Part shown: positions 1-12,300 of the stretch, piece by piece
How positions within the stretch are numbered: the stretch's first letter is position 1
Layout of the letters: each line of letters starts with the position of its first letter
Origin: Nipponacmea schrenckii
Lineage: Eukaryota; Mollusca; Gastropoda; Lottiidae
Assembly: GCA_030562195.1 (NCBI GenBank)
Contig: JAUJPP010000002.1
Coordinates: 4,650,001 to 4,714,000, forward strand
Direction: 5' to 3'
DNA length: 64,000 nt
Made by a program: the position numbers and the translations under genes
Notes under the pieces: model-generated
The model's input: the letters and a program-made list of their open reading frames with translations, nothing else
What the model was told of the DNA's origin: nothing
Databases searched by the model: none

Positions 1-1352
1 AGCTGTAATAAGAAATAATTCAACAAATTAAACTAATTACCATTAGATCCAAATATGATATTGTTGATTTTAGAATATGTTATTACAAACCATAAAAATA
101 TGTCTGAAACCATGACTTTTATTGTAACTATTTTGTTTATCAAACCTTAATTAATATCAATAGGCAAAGAACATAAAAAAAAACAGCCACAAAAAGGGCT
201 GAATGCTATATGTACTCCAAAATAATTAGAAACATTTATCCCTACCAAAGTATGAATAATGAAATAGTTAAATTTTTCTTGGTTTTTTTTTACAATCATT
301 ATTTCTTATTGATAAATGTAAGTCTTTGTAGTATTAACTAATGCAGAAAATATATGAAACAATGTCAGACTTATAATGTTGTCGATTTAAAAATATAATC
401 TCCATAAAGAAGACTGCATAATCTATGTCCAATTGGACTATGCCATACACATCATCACATAATCCTTGTTTCTTGATATACAACACAGAAAGAAAACATT
501 ATTTGAATAAACAAATGGCTCTGCCTGTCTCTTATAGATTTGTGATTGATCCAAGATAGCTAATTTCTCATGGAGCCAGATCGTTGTTTGTGGACCTACT
601 TTTCTAATGAAAACTTTATACTTTTTTATTTCAATAAGAAAAGAACATCCTCATTTAATAATATTTTCTGTAATCATATACTCACTGTTTAAATGATGTC
701 AAGAAATCAAGAAATTGGTACAATTGCGTATAGTATCATTTTGATTTTGATAGTGTCACTTTAGTATTAGTCATTATATTGACTGAGTCAGTTTAGCAAG
801 ATTAATTTGGCATCAAATAAAAATACATCTATGACTGTAAAGTAATATTGAGTACCCGTAACCTTCTCAACTTCTATACTCATCATTTTGCTACGTCTTT
901 TACTTAACCATATCTAAACCAGTCATAAAAGAATTACAATGTAGTAGAAATATTTGGTGGAAAATTGGAGACCCCAAAAACATATTGAATATGATATATA
1001 TACAAGCAGGGCTGAAAACAGTTTTTGATCACACATAGAAGTTAAAACCCAGAACTGTAATACATTTTGCTTATCTATTGAAAACCTTAAGTAACACTGG
1101 AATATCTTCAACTTATATTTCTAATAGAAAATAAGTAGAAAATCTTTGCGACTATATAACTACTGTTATTGAATGTATCAAATTTAACAGTAATTTAAAA
1201 TTATGATGTTGATCATGTTATGTGAATTTCTGACATTCTAAACATGAGCAATATTGAATTCTGTAAAGTCATCTTCATGAGAGCTCAATTCCAGGTCAAC
1301 AAAACCATTTGTTAATTTCTTAATACTATTTTTTATTTAAAATAAAACCTAC

Positions 1353-1493
1353 CATGTTTACACTGATTGTTGTTGTTTGTATAGAAACCTTCTTTACAAT
1401 AACAGTTGTTACCACTTCCAAAATCTACACATTCTGTATCTGTACCATCTTTACATTGATCGGTTGTATCACAAAGTTCTCTGTATCCAGCCT
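1353..1493 (-). CDS. EGF-like exon, distal left-arm copy
   Basis: A 141-bp phase 1-1 exon with AG acceptor at 1494-1495 and GT donor at 1351-1352 on the - strand. It encodes about 47 residues starting EAGYRELCDTTDQC, with the even cysteine spacing of an EGF-like repeat and ending NQCKHG. It matches 43195-43335 on the other arm and 6765-6908 in the neighbouring module. It is probably an extracellular module of a duplicated receptor gene; binding partner unknown. Confidence 0.8.
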
Positions 1494-1919
1494 CTGTAAA
1501 ATAATCAAATATTATCAGCTATGATTATTCTTGAAGACTTCAATTATAGAACAAAGAGATTTATTATGGTTCCATTCACTATTCGCAACTAGAATTTATT
1601 TTCCATTTATAATTTTTTGAGAGTTAGAAAATCTTTTATTTATAAATTTTAGAAATATTGAACCTAAATACAATGTTCTAGGTTTACAAATATGTTTGAT
1701 AACATTTACATTTGACAATAAAATAAAAATGAATACTTGATTGACTGTTTCTATACATTTGTAGGTATGTTCATCTTTGTTTTATTATCTATTTCTAACA
1801 AATTGGGACATCTAATGCGATTTAACTGGTGAATCAAATATTGTATTTTACATGATTAGTGATACCATCAAAGAATTAAAGATTAAGAAAACAGTATAAT
1901 TCAATGAAATAAAACTTAC

Positions 1920-2210
1920 TAGGTGTAGTAAAGTCAGGACTCAGTTGATCAGCTGGTACAACAAGAGAAGGGTTTCTGTCAGTTCTTACAACAGTTTCAA
2001 CTATTACGTTTGTATACAGTGTATTTGGTGTTAGTCCAGTAATTGTTACTGTCCGTTTAGTTCTATCTATCTGGGTGTTTTCAATAGTCGGCCCATTTCC
2101 TTTTATTTTAAAACTCTGTATAGCATCTTTGACAGGAACTGTCCAGTTTATAGTTACACTATTTGATGTTAAACTTTCTTTTGTAACACCTGTTGGTTTT
2201 AGTTCAGCAA
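1920..2210 (-). CDS. FN3 domain exon, distal left-arm copy
   Basis: A 291-bp phase 1-1 exon encoding one complete FN3 domain of 97 residues. The B-strand tryptophan (VTINWTVP) and the conserved tyrosine region (TGLTPNTLYTNV) are visible. Splice sites match those of the homologous exons at 14120-14410 and 42480-42770. It is an extracellular beta-sandwich module in a broken or duplicated copy of the receptor gene. Confidence 0.85.
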
Positions 2211-2489
2211 CTACAATAAGAAAATATAGTATAACTTAAATGAATATAAGAGTGAAAGTTAGATATTGAATATTTTTAGGAAAACTTTAATATCTAATTT
2301 TAAAGTCATTAATAATTCATGTAAGGTGATAAAATACAAAGCATACTTGTTAAACAGATCTTAGGCAATGGGGTTAGTAATTAGAACGTTATACTCATCA
2401 TCTGAAAAATAATTCAAATTTTCGCATTTATGGTTTGACAGTATGTAGCAGTAAGCATTGATTTTAGTGGTATAAAATCAATATATTAT

Positions 2490-3331
2490 TAGGGTTCCTC
2501 GCAGCGTTTCGCGAGGAACACTATTATTTCTGTAAAGATTATTAGAGTTCCTCGCAGCGCAGCGTTGACTTTTCACTTTTATGCAATTTTTCAATGTCAT
2601 TTTTTGAATTTGCATATTTTCAAAATTTCAATTTTTTACATTCTCAACATTTTTTTCTTAAAACAACGTTTGCAGATGTATATTGACTTCTTATACATAC
2701 TCATACAAACATAATTGTGATAAGTTATCTCCCCTAATAGATAATTGCATAATTGCATAACTGGTCATAACTTTGACAAATATCATTCAATTTGTATAAA
2801 AGTGGTGTCAATAGATGCCAAATTTAAATACCTATCTATTGGTACCAAATTTCTTGCCATATGTTGACCGGAAGTGACCCGAAAGTAAGAAAAACATCAT
2901 TTTTTACAATTTTTGATACTTAAATTGCTACTAGTCTTTGGATTAAATTCAAAACCAAAAAAGCATTATTGTATTAAATAATACATTCATTTTACTAACT
3001 TTTGCTCGAAGGGAATTTTGAATTTTTTTTTCGTTTTTGAGAAAATTGAGTTTAAAGTTGAGTAACGTTATAAGATTTACTATTGCTGTTGGGGTTATAT
3101 CAGATGACCTTGAAATTCTCAAAATCTACCGGTGCGATCTTTACGAAACTTGAGTGGAACACTGTCACGCAATATTACTGGAGGTGAGGCCAGTTGAACT
3201 TAATTTGAATGGCAACACATGAATTGTTAAAGAGTTCTAATATCACTTGATTTTGTTAACATTTAGACATATGTTAACTTTTTAAATAAAACCTTTAAGA
3301 GGAACCCTTCAGTACTGCGACGCAGTTCTAG
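2490..3331 (+). mobile_element. Non-autonomous Helitron/Helentron-like element
   Basis: An insertion of about 842 bp that is absent at the same site in the module at about 14600 and in the right arm at about 42200. The 3' end has a perfect hairpin (ACTGCG, A, CGCAGT at 3314-3326) followed by TTCTAG and host T, the arrangement of Helitron 3' ends (hairpin then CTRR-T). The empty sites fit insertion between A and T or between T and T. The 5' part contains GTTCCTCGCAGCG twice. No coding sequence is seen. Confidence 0.7.
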
Positions 3332-4047
3332 TTAAACTTAAACTTAAACTAAACTAAACATAACAAAATTTAATCCAGTCTAGAGCAGATTTTACTCCAA
3401 TTTAATTATTAATAAAATATAGAAAGACTTAGGCTAATCATCATTATATTTGTTATGACATGAAAAATTTGATCTTCATCAAACATTACTTTTCCAGCTA
3501 CACAAATAATATTGTTTTGTCTGATTCTATCTAAACACATCCAGTTGACTTCACACTTATCAATTACATTATTTTCTTGTAACCAGAAGTCATCAAGATA
3601 ATGAAAAATCTACCTACATGTATAATTATAATAATATAGATAAGTGTTAGTCAGAATTTATATAGCATTATGTATCATGTCTGATATTGACTGGGGTATC
3701 ATGTATGTAAAAGGTACATAAAATAGTCCATGCAAGTCACAACTGAATTTCAGAACCTTGGGCTTATTTCCCATTATTTTCTCATTGGATCATCAATAAA
3801 ATAGACACAACTTTTTAACAGATCAGGCTATTTTTTAAACCTAAATTGTATATGAGTTTTAGTGTTGTAAAATTAGTGTATGTTTTTACAGTACAAAAGG
3901 GAGAAGTTTGAATCTTATTCATGTCAAGAAAATATTATCTTGATAGAATTGACCGTTTGAGGTGAATCTCTCTCTCTTTCAAAGTTTCAGATTAAATATT
4001 TCTCATATTAACAAATTAATTATGATAATAATAAATATAATACTCAC

Positions 4048-4185
4048 CTGGTTTACACACATTGTTGTTTGTATAGAAATTCTCATTACATGTACATGTT
4101 GATACGCCATTGTCTATATAACAACCACCATTTATAACTTGACAAGAGTCTACTGTTGTGGTACAAGGATCACCATATCCTCCTT
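4048..4185 (-). CDS. EGF-like exon, distal left-arm copy
   Basis: A 138-bp phase 1-1 exon encoding 46 residues starting EGGYGDPCTTTVDSC and ending NNVCKPG, with six EGF-like cysteines. Donor GTGAGT lies at 4047-4042 and acceptor TTTTCAG above 4185. It has one extra codon (Val) relative to 15207-15341. The frame is intact here, unlike the right-arm homologue at 41394-41527. Confidence 0.85.
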
Positions 4186-5570
4186 CTGAAAATACATATA
4201 ACAATTCATCATTAACAAATCTTACAAATTAAACAGTTAATGAATCTATTTACTTGCAAAATATATTATTTCATTCACACCAAAGTTCTTTTTTCCATAC
4301 AAATAAAGAAAAAAAAATTAATAATTACCCATTCCCCCCCCCCCCAAAGATGAAAAAAAGCACTATTTCCAAATCAAGTTATGTCTTTATATTGCTAGTA
4401 AAAATATCAGTAAATAAAATTGTATCAATCAATACAAACTGATTAAAAAAGGAAAAGCAAAATATATGTAAGTTAAATTTTTTTTTATGTCAATGTGAAT
4501 TCTGTGCCGTTTATATATAGGAGGCAAATGACCTAAAATATAATGAATTAATTGAGTTTGAAGCCATATCTCAAACCTCAAAACATGTCTGTTAATTGTG
4601 AAGTACCTTTTATATTACTCATAGAGAAGGATGTCCAGTTGAATTAACCTGTTATTTGGTTTGTGACCACTTGCATCCATATATGATGCAAATTACTTTT
4701 CGAGAGAAAAAGCAAAATTGTTTCGTTAATTTTACCACATGCTATACAATATTAGGCTAATACCTGAAGTGTTATCGTAACTGGGAAATAAAGCCAACAT
4801 TTTAGAAAATGATTTTGTCATATCATTTTGAAATATTTTGTCTTTGTCATCCGATTTTTAATGCCCTTTAATTATGTTATGCTGTATTTTTGTCTCTTGG
4901 AATTATGGATAATACGACTTCTGAACTTCAAAATTGGAAGTTGTCTTTTGTACAAGACCACTCGGGTAGTTAAAGTTATGTCAAGGTTACTTACTTATTA
5001 TGATTATGATAACAAGTCAATTTTGACACAAGAAACATTTTAGAAAATGATTTTGGTATATCATTTTGAAATAATTTGTCTTTGTCGCAAATTATGTAAT
5101 GTTTAATGTCCCCCAATCATATAATGCTGTATTTGTTGATATTACGACTACTGAGATGGTAGATAGCATTTATTTCTTAAATATCGGAAGTCGTCTTTGT
5201 ACCGGAGAACTCGGGTAGCTAAAATTATTGGAGGAAAATACACATTGATCTGATCTGCATGGGGACTAAAAGAATAAGGACTTAAAAATAAAACCAACGT
5301 ATTAAGGAAAAAAATCAGATTTATACACATTAATTTGCTTCTTACATCACAGGTCTTCTAAAAAAAACTTTGACTTAAAGGGATAGTTTTGCCATTCATT
5401 TGACCAATCATACCTTCCATAGACTCAGAGACAAGAAATTTGTAGCTAAGATAATCAGTAATAGTGTAATAGCAGCACCATGCAGTATACAATGGGGACA
5501 TTTTGCCAGGAGAGCTACATTTGACTACTTTTTGCTTTGATTTTCATCTGTAGAAGAAATCTTTTATGTG
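4186..5570. other. Intronic sequence shared between modules
   Basis: No exon is seen. It matches 15342-16500 and, inverted, 40250-41393. It includes a C-run near 4336 and one copy of the interspersed intronic repeat (about 4790-5250) that recurs through 16-20.6 kb. Confidence 0.7.
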
Positions 5571-5661
5571 AGTAGTAATAGAACTTACAGATATCCGGCA
5601 CCCCTTCGCTTCGCTCCGCTCCGCTCCGAGCTACCGGATATCTGTAAGTTCTATTACTACT
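5571..5661. repeat. Perfect 28-bp inverted repeat (hairpin)
   Basis: The arms 5571-5598 and 5634-5661 are perfect reverse complements around a loop of about 35 nt made of C/G-rich CGCTC-type repeats. The flanking sequence is homologous to 18500-18530 only up to about 5570, so the hairpin marks the start of an insertion that runs into the 500-N gap. It is probably one end of an unidentified mobile element. Confidence 0.7.
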
Positions 5662-5701
5662 ATTTGCCCACCCGCCCTCTCTTTAAATAACTAAAAAAAA
5701 A

Positions 5702-6201
5702 NNNNNNNNNNNNNNNNNNNNNNNNNNNNNNNNNNNNNNNNNNNNNNNNNNNNNNNNNNNNNNNNNNNNNNNNNNNNNNNNNNNNNNNNNNNNNNNNNNN
5801 NNNNNNNNNNNNNNNNNNNNNNNNNNNNNNNNNNNNNNNNNNNNNNNNNNNNNNNNNNNNNNNNNNNNNNNNNNNNNNNNNNNNNNNNNNNNNNNNNNNN
5901 NNNNNNNNNNNNNNNNNNNNNNNNNNNNNNNNNNNNNNNNNNNNNNNNNNNNNNNNNNNNNNNNNNNNNNNNNNNNNNNNNNNNNNNNNNNNNNNNNNNN
6001 NNNNNNNNNNNNNNNNNNNNNNNNNNNNNNNNNNNNNNNNNNNNNNNNNNNNNNNNNNNNNNNNNNNNNNNNNNNNNNNNNNNNNNNNNNNNNNNNNNNN
6101 NNNNNNNNNNNNNNNNNNNNNNNNNNNNNNNNNNNNNNNNNNNNNNNNNNNNNNNNNNNNNNNNNNNNNNNNNNNNNNNNNNNNNNNNNNNNNNNNNNNN
6201 N
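5702..6201. other. Scaffold gap of exactly 500 N
   Basis: An arbitrary-size gap placeholder. Open frames running across the N stretch are not genes. Sequence to the left belongs to one EGF-FN3-EGF module and sequence to the right to a second copy, so this may join two allelic or paralogous contigs. Confidence 1.
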
Positions 6202-6764
6202 TACTATTAGTCATTATATTGACTGAGTCAGTTTAGCAAGATTAATTTAATACATCTGTGAATGTAAAGTAATATTGAGTACCCGTAACCTTCTCAACTT
6301 CTATACTCATCATTTTGCTACGTCTTTTACTTAAGCATATCTAAACCAGTCATAAAAGAATTACAATGTAGTAGAAATATTTGGTGGAAAATTGGAAACC
6401 CCAAAAACATATTGAATATGATCTATATACAAGCAGGACTGAAAACAGTTTTTGATCACACATAGAAGTTAAAATCCAGAACTGTAATATATTTTGCTTA
6501 TCTATTGAAAACCTTAAGTAACACTGGAATATCTTCAACTTATATTTCTAATAGAAAATAAGTAGAAAATCTTTGCGACTATATAACTACTGTTATTGAA
6601 TGTATCATATTTAACAGTTATTTATAATTATGATGTTGATCATATTATTTGGGAGAATTTCTGACACTCTAAACATGAGCAATGTTGAATTCTCTAAAGT
6701 CAACTTCATGACAAACCATTTGTAAATTTTCTTAATACTATTTTTTATTTAAAATAAAACCTAC

Positions 6765-6908
6765 CATGTTTACACTGATTGTTGTTGTTGTTCCAATAGA
6801 AACCTACTTTACAATAACATTTTTTATCACCTCCAATATCTACACATTCTGTATCTGTACCATCTTTACATTGATTGGTTGTATCACAAGGTTCTCTGTA
6901 TCCAGCCT
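6765..6908 (-). CDS. EGF-like exon, proximal left-arm copy
   Basis: A 144-bp phase 1-1 exon homologous to 1353-1493 and 43195-43335 but one codon longer, with a changed stretch near its 3' end. It starts with an EAGYREPCDTT-type sequence and ends with QCKHG before a GTAGGTTTTA donor. The frame is open. Confidence 0.8.
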
Positions 6909-7144
6909 CTGTAAAATAATCAAATATTATCAGCTATGATTATTCTTGAAGACTTCAATTATAGAACAAAGAGATTTATTATGGTTCCATTCACTATTCG
7001 CAACTAGAATTTATTTTACATTTATAATTTTTTGAAAGTTAGAAAATCTTTTATTTATAAATTTTAGAAATATTGAACCTAAATACAATGTTCTAGGTTT
7101 AAAAATATGTTTGATAACATTTACATTTGACAATAAAATAAAAA

Positions 7145-9381
7145 CTAGAATTGCTTACAATTATGAACGTATTTCGAGAGCCTTAAAATATTATGTAGGC
7201 TAAATTTGCAATGACCTACATCTAGACAATATATTGAATATCATTTGACCTAGTTTCCAAACTCATAAAATAATTAGGTCATACCTTCCGTAACGGTTAA
7301 AAATGGCGAAAATATGAAAATTATCAATTTTTGCTGTATTTAAGTACACTTATCTCTGTGAATTTTTTAAGTAAGCCAAATAAAAAAATACCTACTCGTA
7401 GACAATATATTGAATATTATTTGACTTAATTTTCAAGGTCATAGATTAAGTGGGTCACACCTTCCGTAGCCGTTAAAGTGACCTAATTTTGAAAAAATCG
7501 AAATTTGAATAATTCGAAAAAAAATACGAAATTTAAAAATCGATCTCCAAGAAAAGGTAGATAATGATCCAATGTATCTATGTGTTAAATTTCATCAAAA
7601 TCGGTCTATCAGTAGTGTCTGAATTTCGGATTTAAGAATTGTAACGAAAATTCAAAATGGCGGCCTATATGGCAGCTTGACCTAATTATTTAGGTCAAAT
7701 CAATTACTATTGACAAGTTATTTATAAAACAGTTTTCACTTTTCACCTAGCAGTTTTAGACCGGAAGTTACGTAATTACGTCATTTGAGGCTAAACCGGA
7801 AGTGGAATTTTTTTTTTCACATTTTTTCAAAAATTATAATCATATCGCCTATCAACTGGTAAAGTTTCAAAATTTTACCATTTATATTAAAGGAGAAATC
7901 ACGGTCTGAAATTTTTGCCGATGACCCTTGAATATTGAATTGCAAATCGTGGGTATAATATTTAACTTAATTGCATAAAACCTATAATTGTTAGTTGACA
8001 AATACATTGAAGTTTTCAAATCTGAAAATCCGGTCAAAATCGAAGTGAAAATAAACTTGCTAAAGCAAAAAAACCTCAACTTCCAGTTCTCACTTCCGGT
8101 CAGAGATAGAACTTCCGGTTTTGTTTTATTTGATAATAGAAATCATTCTAAGATCAACTGTAGATTTAGAATTTCTGCACCTTTTACCAGTTTGTCTGCA
8201 AACTCATCCAAGAATTACAAAAAAAAACTAGAATTGCTTACAATTATGAACGTATTTCGAGAGCCTTAAAATATTATGTAGGCTAAATTTGCAATTACCT
8301 ACATCTAGACAATATATTGAATATCATTTGACCTAGTTTTCAAAGTCATAAAATAATTAGGTCACACCTTCCGTAACGGTTAATGATGGCGAAAATATGA
8401 AAATTATCAATTTTTGCTGTATTTAAGTACACTTATCTCTATGAATTTTTTTAAGTAAGCCAAATTAAAAAATATCTACTCGTAGACAATATATTGAATA
8501 TTATTTGACCTAATTTTCAAGGTCATAGATTAAGTGGGTCACAACTTCCGTACCCGTTAAAGTGACCTAATTTTGAAAAAATCAAAATTTAAATAATTCG
8601 AAAGAAAATACGAAATTTGAAAATCCGTCTCCAAGAAAAGGTAGATAATGATCCATTGTATCTATGTGCTAAATTTCATCAAAATCGGTCTATCAGTAGT
8701 GTCTGAATTTCGGATTTAAGAATTGTAACGAAAATTCAAAATGGCGGCCGATATGGCAGCTTGACCTAATTATTTAGGTCAAATCAATTACTATTGACAA
8801 GTAATTTATTTAACAGTTTTCACTTTTCACCTAGCAGTTATAGACCGGAAGTTACGTAATTACGTCATTTGAGGCTAAACCGGAAGTGGAATTTTTTTTT
8901 TCACATTTTTTCAAAAATTATAAACATATCGCCTATCAACTGGTAAAGTTTCAAAATTTTACCATTTATATTACAGGAGAAATCACGGTCTGAAATTTTT
9001 GCCGATGACCCTTGAATATTGAATTGCAAATCGTGGATAAAATATTTAACCTAATTGCATAAAACCTATAATTGTTAGTTGACAAATACATTGAAGTTTT
9101 CAAATCTGAAAATCCGGTCAAAATCGAACTGAAAATAAACTTGCTATAGAAAAAAAAACCTGAACTTCCGGTTCTCACTTCCTGTCAGAGATAGAACTTC
9201 CGGTTTTGTTTTATTTGATAATAGAAATCATTCTAAGATCAACTGTAGATTTAGAATTTCTGCACCTTTTACCAGTTTGTCTGCAAACTCATCCAAGAAT
9301 TACAAAAAAAAAAAAAAAAAAAAAAAAAATAAAATAATCCGAACGATTACAATACGTTTTCGCCAAAGTCGAAATACGTAA
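7145..9381 (-). mobile_element. Helitron/Helentron-like element A with tandem 3' units
   Basis: Read on the - strand, the element starts near 9381 with TACGTATTTCGAC, passes a homopolymer (9304-9329), and ends at CTAG (7145). Its terminal hairpin is AATTG-loop-CAATT, followed by CTAG and host T. The 3' unit is present twice head to tail (8228-9303 and 7145-8227), each beginning CTAGAATTGC on the + strand. Multiple 3' ends behind one 5' end are known for rolling-circle elements. No protein is encoded, and short open frames here are chance. The body is rich in CCGGAAGT and AGGTCA words. Confidence 0.7.
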
Positions 9382-9386
9382 AAAAA

Positions 9387-12300
9387 CTAGAGCCGTACGC
9401 CTAACGGCACTGAAGCAGTGCGTTCCATCCAGGGATTCGTTCGTTAAGCAAAAGACAAAGGGTTTATTAAAATAAAAAAATGTGCATCAGAAATGGATTT
9501 TGATTTCATAACAAACGCTCCCATCCCCCCCTTTTTCCCCCCTTTTCCCCCCTCTTTGCCCCTGCCCATCCTTAGCCCTCATCATTAATTAAGATAGATA
9601 ATAAGTTAAAATCATAATCAAAAATGGATAGAGGGTCGTTTAATCTAAAAAAGATATCCAGATCGCCGAAACTCATATTTGTAAATCGCCCAAACGTAGA
9701 GAATAATACCCAATACAATGTAGATTGTTTTATATATTAAAGTCGCAATTTTCAGATGGCGATGAAACCAAAAGTAGATATCGTCCAAAAAATATATATA
9801 TAGCATTGGATAGACAATGTCGAAGCTATATACAAATCGAAAGGTCACTAATGGTTCAAGTTGTCTTCAGTCGCCAGGGTATAACATTGAGACACCACAT
9901 AAATAGCGCGGCGTAACATTTTAAAATTTATATTGAATAGAGTTTCGTCCCTTAGACCATTATTCAAGTCAACTGTATATTATTGTTGCATATAAGAGAT
10001 AAAATTTAAAGTTCTAAAGGTTGTAATTTCGTTCCAATTATTCAATATTTACATCACCCACAACAGGAAAAACATAACAACTTTGAATCATTTTAACTGG
10101 ATATAGAACGATTAAACTAAAAAATAATTTCAGATCGCTGAAACTTATATATTGTAGGTCGCCCAAATGCAACACATTAAACAGATTGTTTTATGGGGAA
10201 AAAATTCGCAATTTTCAAATGGCGATAAAAGCGAAAGTATACGTCTTACAATAAAGCTTTATATATCATTGGATAGAACTTCTCGAGAGCTATCACATTT
10301 GTACCGGTCAAAAATTCGTCAAAGGTCAACGTCACAATATACGACCCTTCAAAGTTTTAAAAAATTTTAATCATTAAAAAATCAAAATCAAAATCAAAAT
10401 TCAAAAATCGGTTTCCATATATATATCGGCAATCGGTTATAGATTCTATATACATCAAAATAACACAAATCGAATTATCCCCCGAGACCCTATTTCGATT
10501 TAAAGAAAAACACGCACAGTTAGTATAGAAAAAAATTACAAAATTTTGAAATTTTTAAACGCCCAATTTTGACTAAAATCCCCAAGTTTGATATATTAAT
10601 GGGAAGATGACATTAAGCGTAAAAGGAATATGTAAGAAATTCTGTCCTATGTAAATTAGGTCACGTGATAGAGCTCTTTAAAGTTAAAATTCGTGATTTT
10701 CAATTGGCTGCAAAACCGGAAGTGAACATCGGACAACAAAAGTGAAGATACCATTGGGCAGATTTAATCAAGGGCAATAACTTTTGTTCAGGTCACAAGG
10801 TCACCAGAGGTCAATATGGCGAAATATGACCTTTAAAAGTTTTGACTATTACTGAAAAATTTCAACCGGAAAAAAAGGGAAAAAGCAAAGTCGAAATTCA
10901 AAAATCCCTTCCCATACTTTTTTGCGCAATCGATAGATTTTTGTTAGAAAATTTAAAATTATGCAAATTAGATTTAACCCTGAGGCCCCATTTTGAGTTT
11001 TACAAAAGTAAACCATCTCAAGATGGCGGCTGATCCGTTACTTCCGGTTCGATTTTTTTTAATTTAGCATCATTTAATAGACAATTGTAGCTAATTGCAA
11101 AAGAAATTTTTCAAATATCTTCATTATTCCGGAAGTGCAAAATTCAACTTTAAAAGCAAATAACATCAAAACCGGAAGTGATATCAAAGTTTTGAAAATT
11201 AATTATAGTTCGCAATCCAAATGTCTATATATTTGTAAATTTTCAGATCGATCGAAATAAAAATGTAGAAGTTGAAAAAAACGCAAAAATAAAAAATAAA
11301 AAAGTCAGCGACAAAGTTGGGAAATGTATAATTCCTAAATTGCTATCTTGTAAACAAAGATTGTATGTAATAAACAAAGAAAACCCGATCCATTTTGATT
11401 AAAAACTAGCGTCGCAAATGAGAAAAAACCTAAAATTAGTCATAACGTCGTACGTCATTTCCGGTTGGACAAAATGGCTTGAAAAAAACATTCACCTGAT
11501 TTAGTCTCGCGGCATTTACGTGAGAAATGTTGACAGTTTGTATGTGGCACTTGTAGTTTGGGGTGAGGACTCTGACCAGAATTCGAAAAAAAAAAAAAAA
11601 ATAGAGCCGTACGCCTAACGGCACTGAAGCAGTGCGTTCCATCCAGGGATTCGTACGTTTTGTTTTGTTAAGCAAAAGACAAAAAAAGGGGATATGAAAA
11701 AAAAAAATGTGCATCAGAAATGGATTTTGATTTCATAACAAACGCTCCCATACCCCCCTTTCCCCTCTTTGCCCCTCCCCATCCTTAGCCCTCATCATCA
11801 ATTAAGATAGATAATAAGTTAAAATCATAATAAAAAATGGATAGAGGGTCGTTTAATCTAAAGATATCCGGATCGCCGAAACTCATATTTGTAAATCGCC
11901 CAAACGTAACAATAATACCCAATACAAAGTAGATTGTTTTATATATTAAGTTCGCAATTTTCAGATGGCGATGAAACCAAAAGTAGATATCGTACAATAA
12001 AAATATATATAGCATTGGATAGACAATGTCGAAGCTATATACAAATCGAAAGGTCACTAATAGTTCAAGTTGTCTTAAGTCGCCAGGGTATAACATTGAG
12101 ACACCACATAAATAGCGCGGCCTAACATTTTAAAATTTATATTGAATAGAGTTTCGTCCCTTAGACCATTATTCCAGTCAACTATATATTATTGTTGCAT
12201 AATTATAAGAGATAAAATTTAAAATTCTAAAGGTTGTAATTTCGTTCCAAATATTCAATATTTACATCACCTACAACAGGAAAAACATATATAACAACTT

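Noticed and set aside
923..1111. 62-residue hydrophobic frame repeated at 6350-6538 and 43559-43747
   Set aside because: Intronic, conserved only through segmental duplication, and no splice signals link it to the exons.
5660..6214. 184-residue open frame on the - strand
   Set aside because: It consists almost entirely of the 500-N gap.
7882..9178. Pairs of 65-93-residue frames
   Set aside because: They fall in non-coding Helitron-like repeats and differ between the two units.
9480..9570. C-rich run as a possible G-quadruplex or promoter
   Set aside because: It is a degenerate CCCCCTTTTT tract inside a mobile element, repeated near 11755. No supporting signal.
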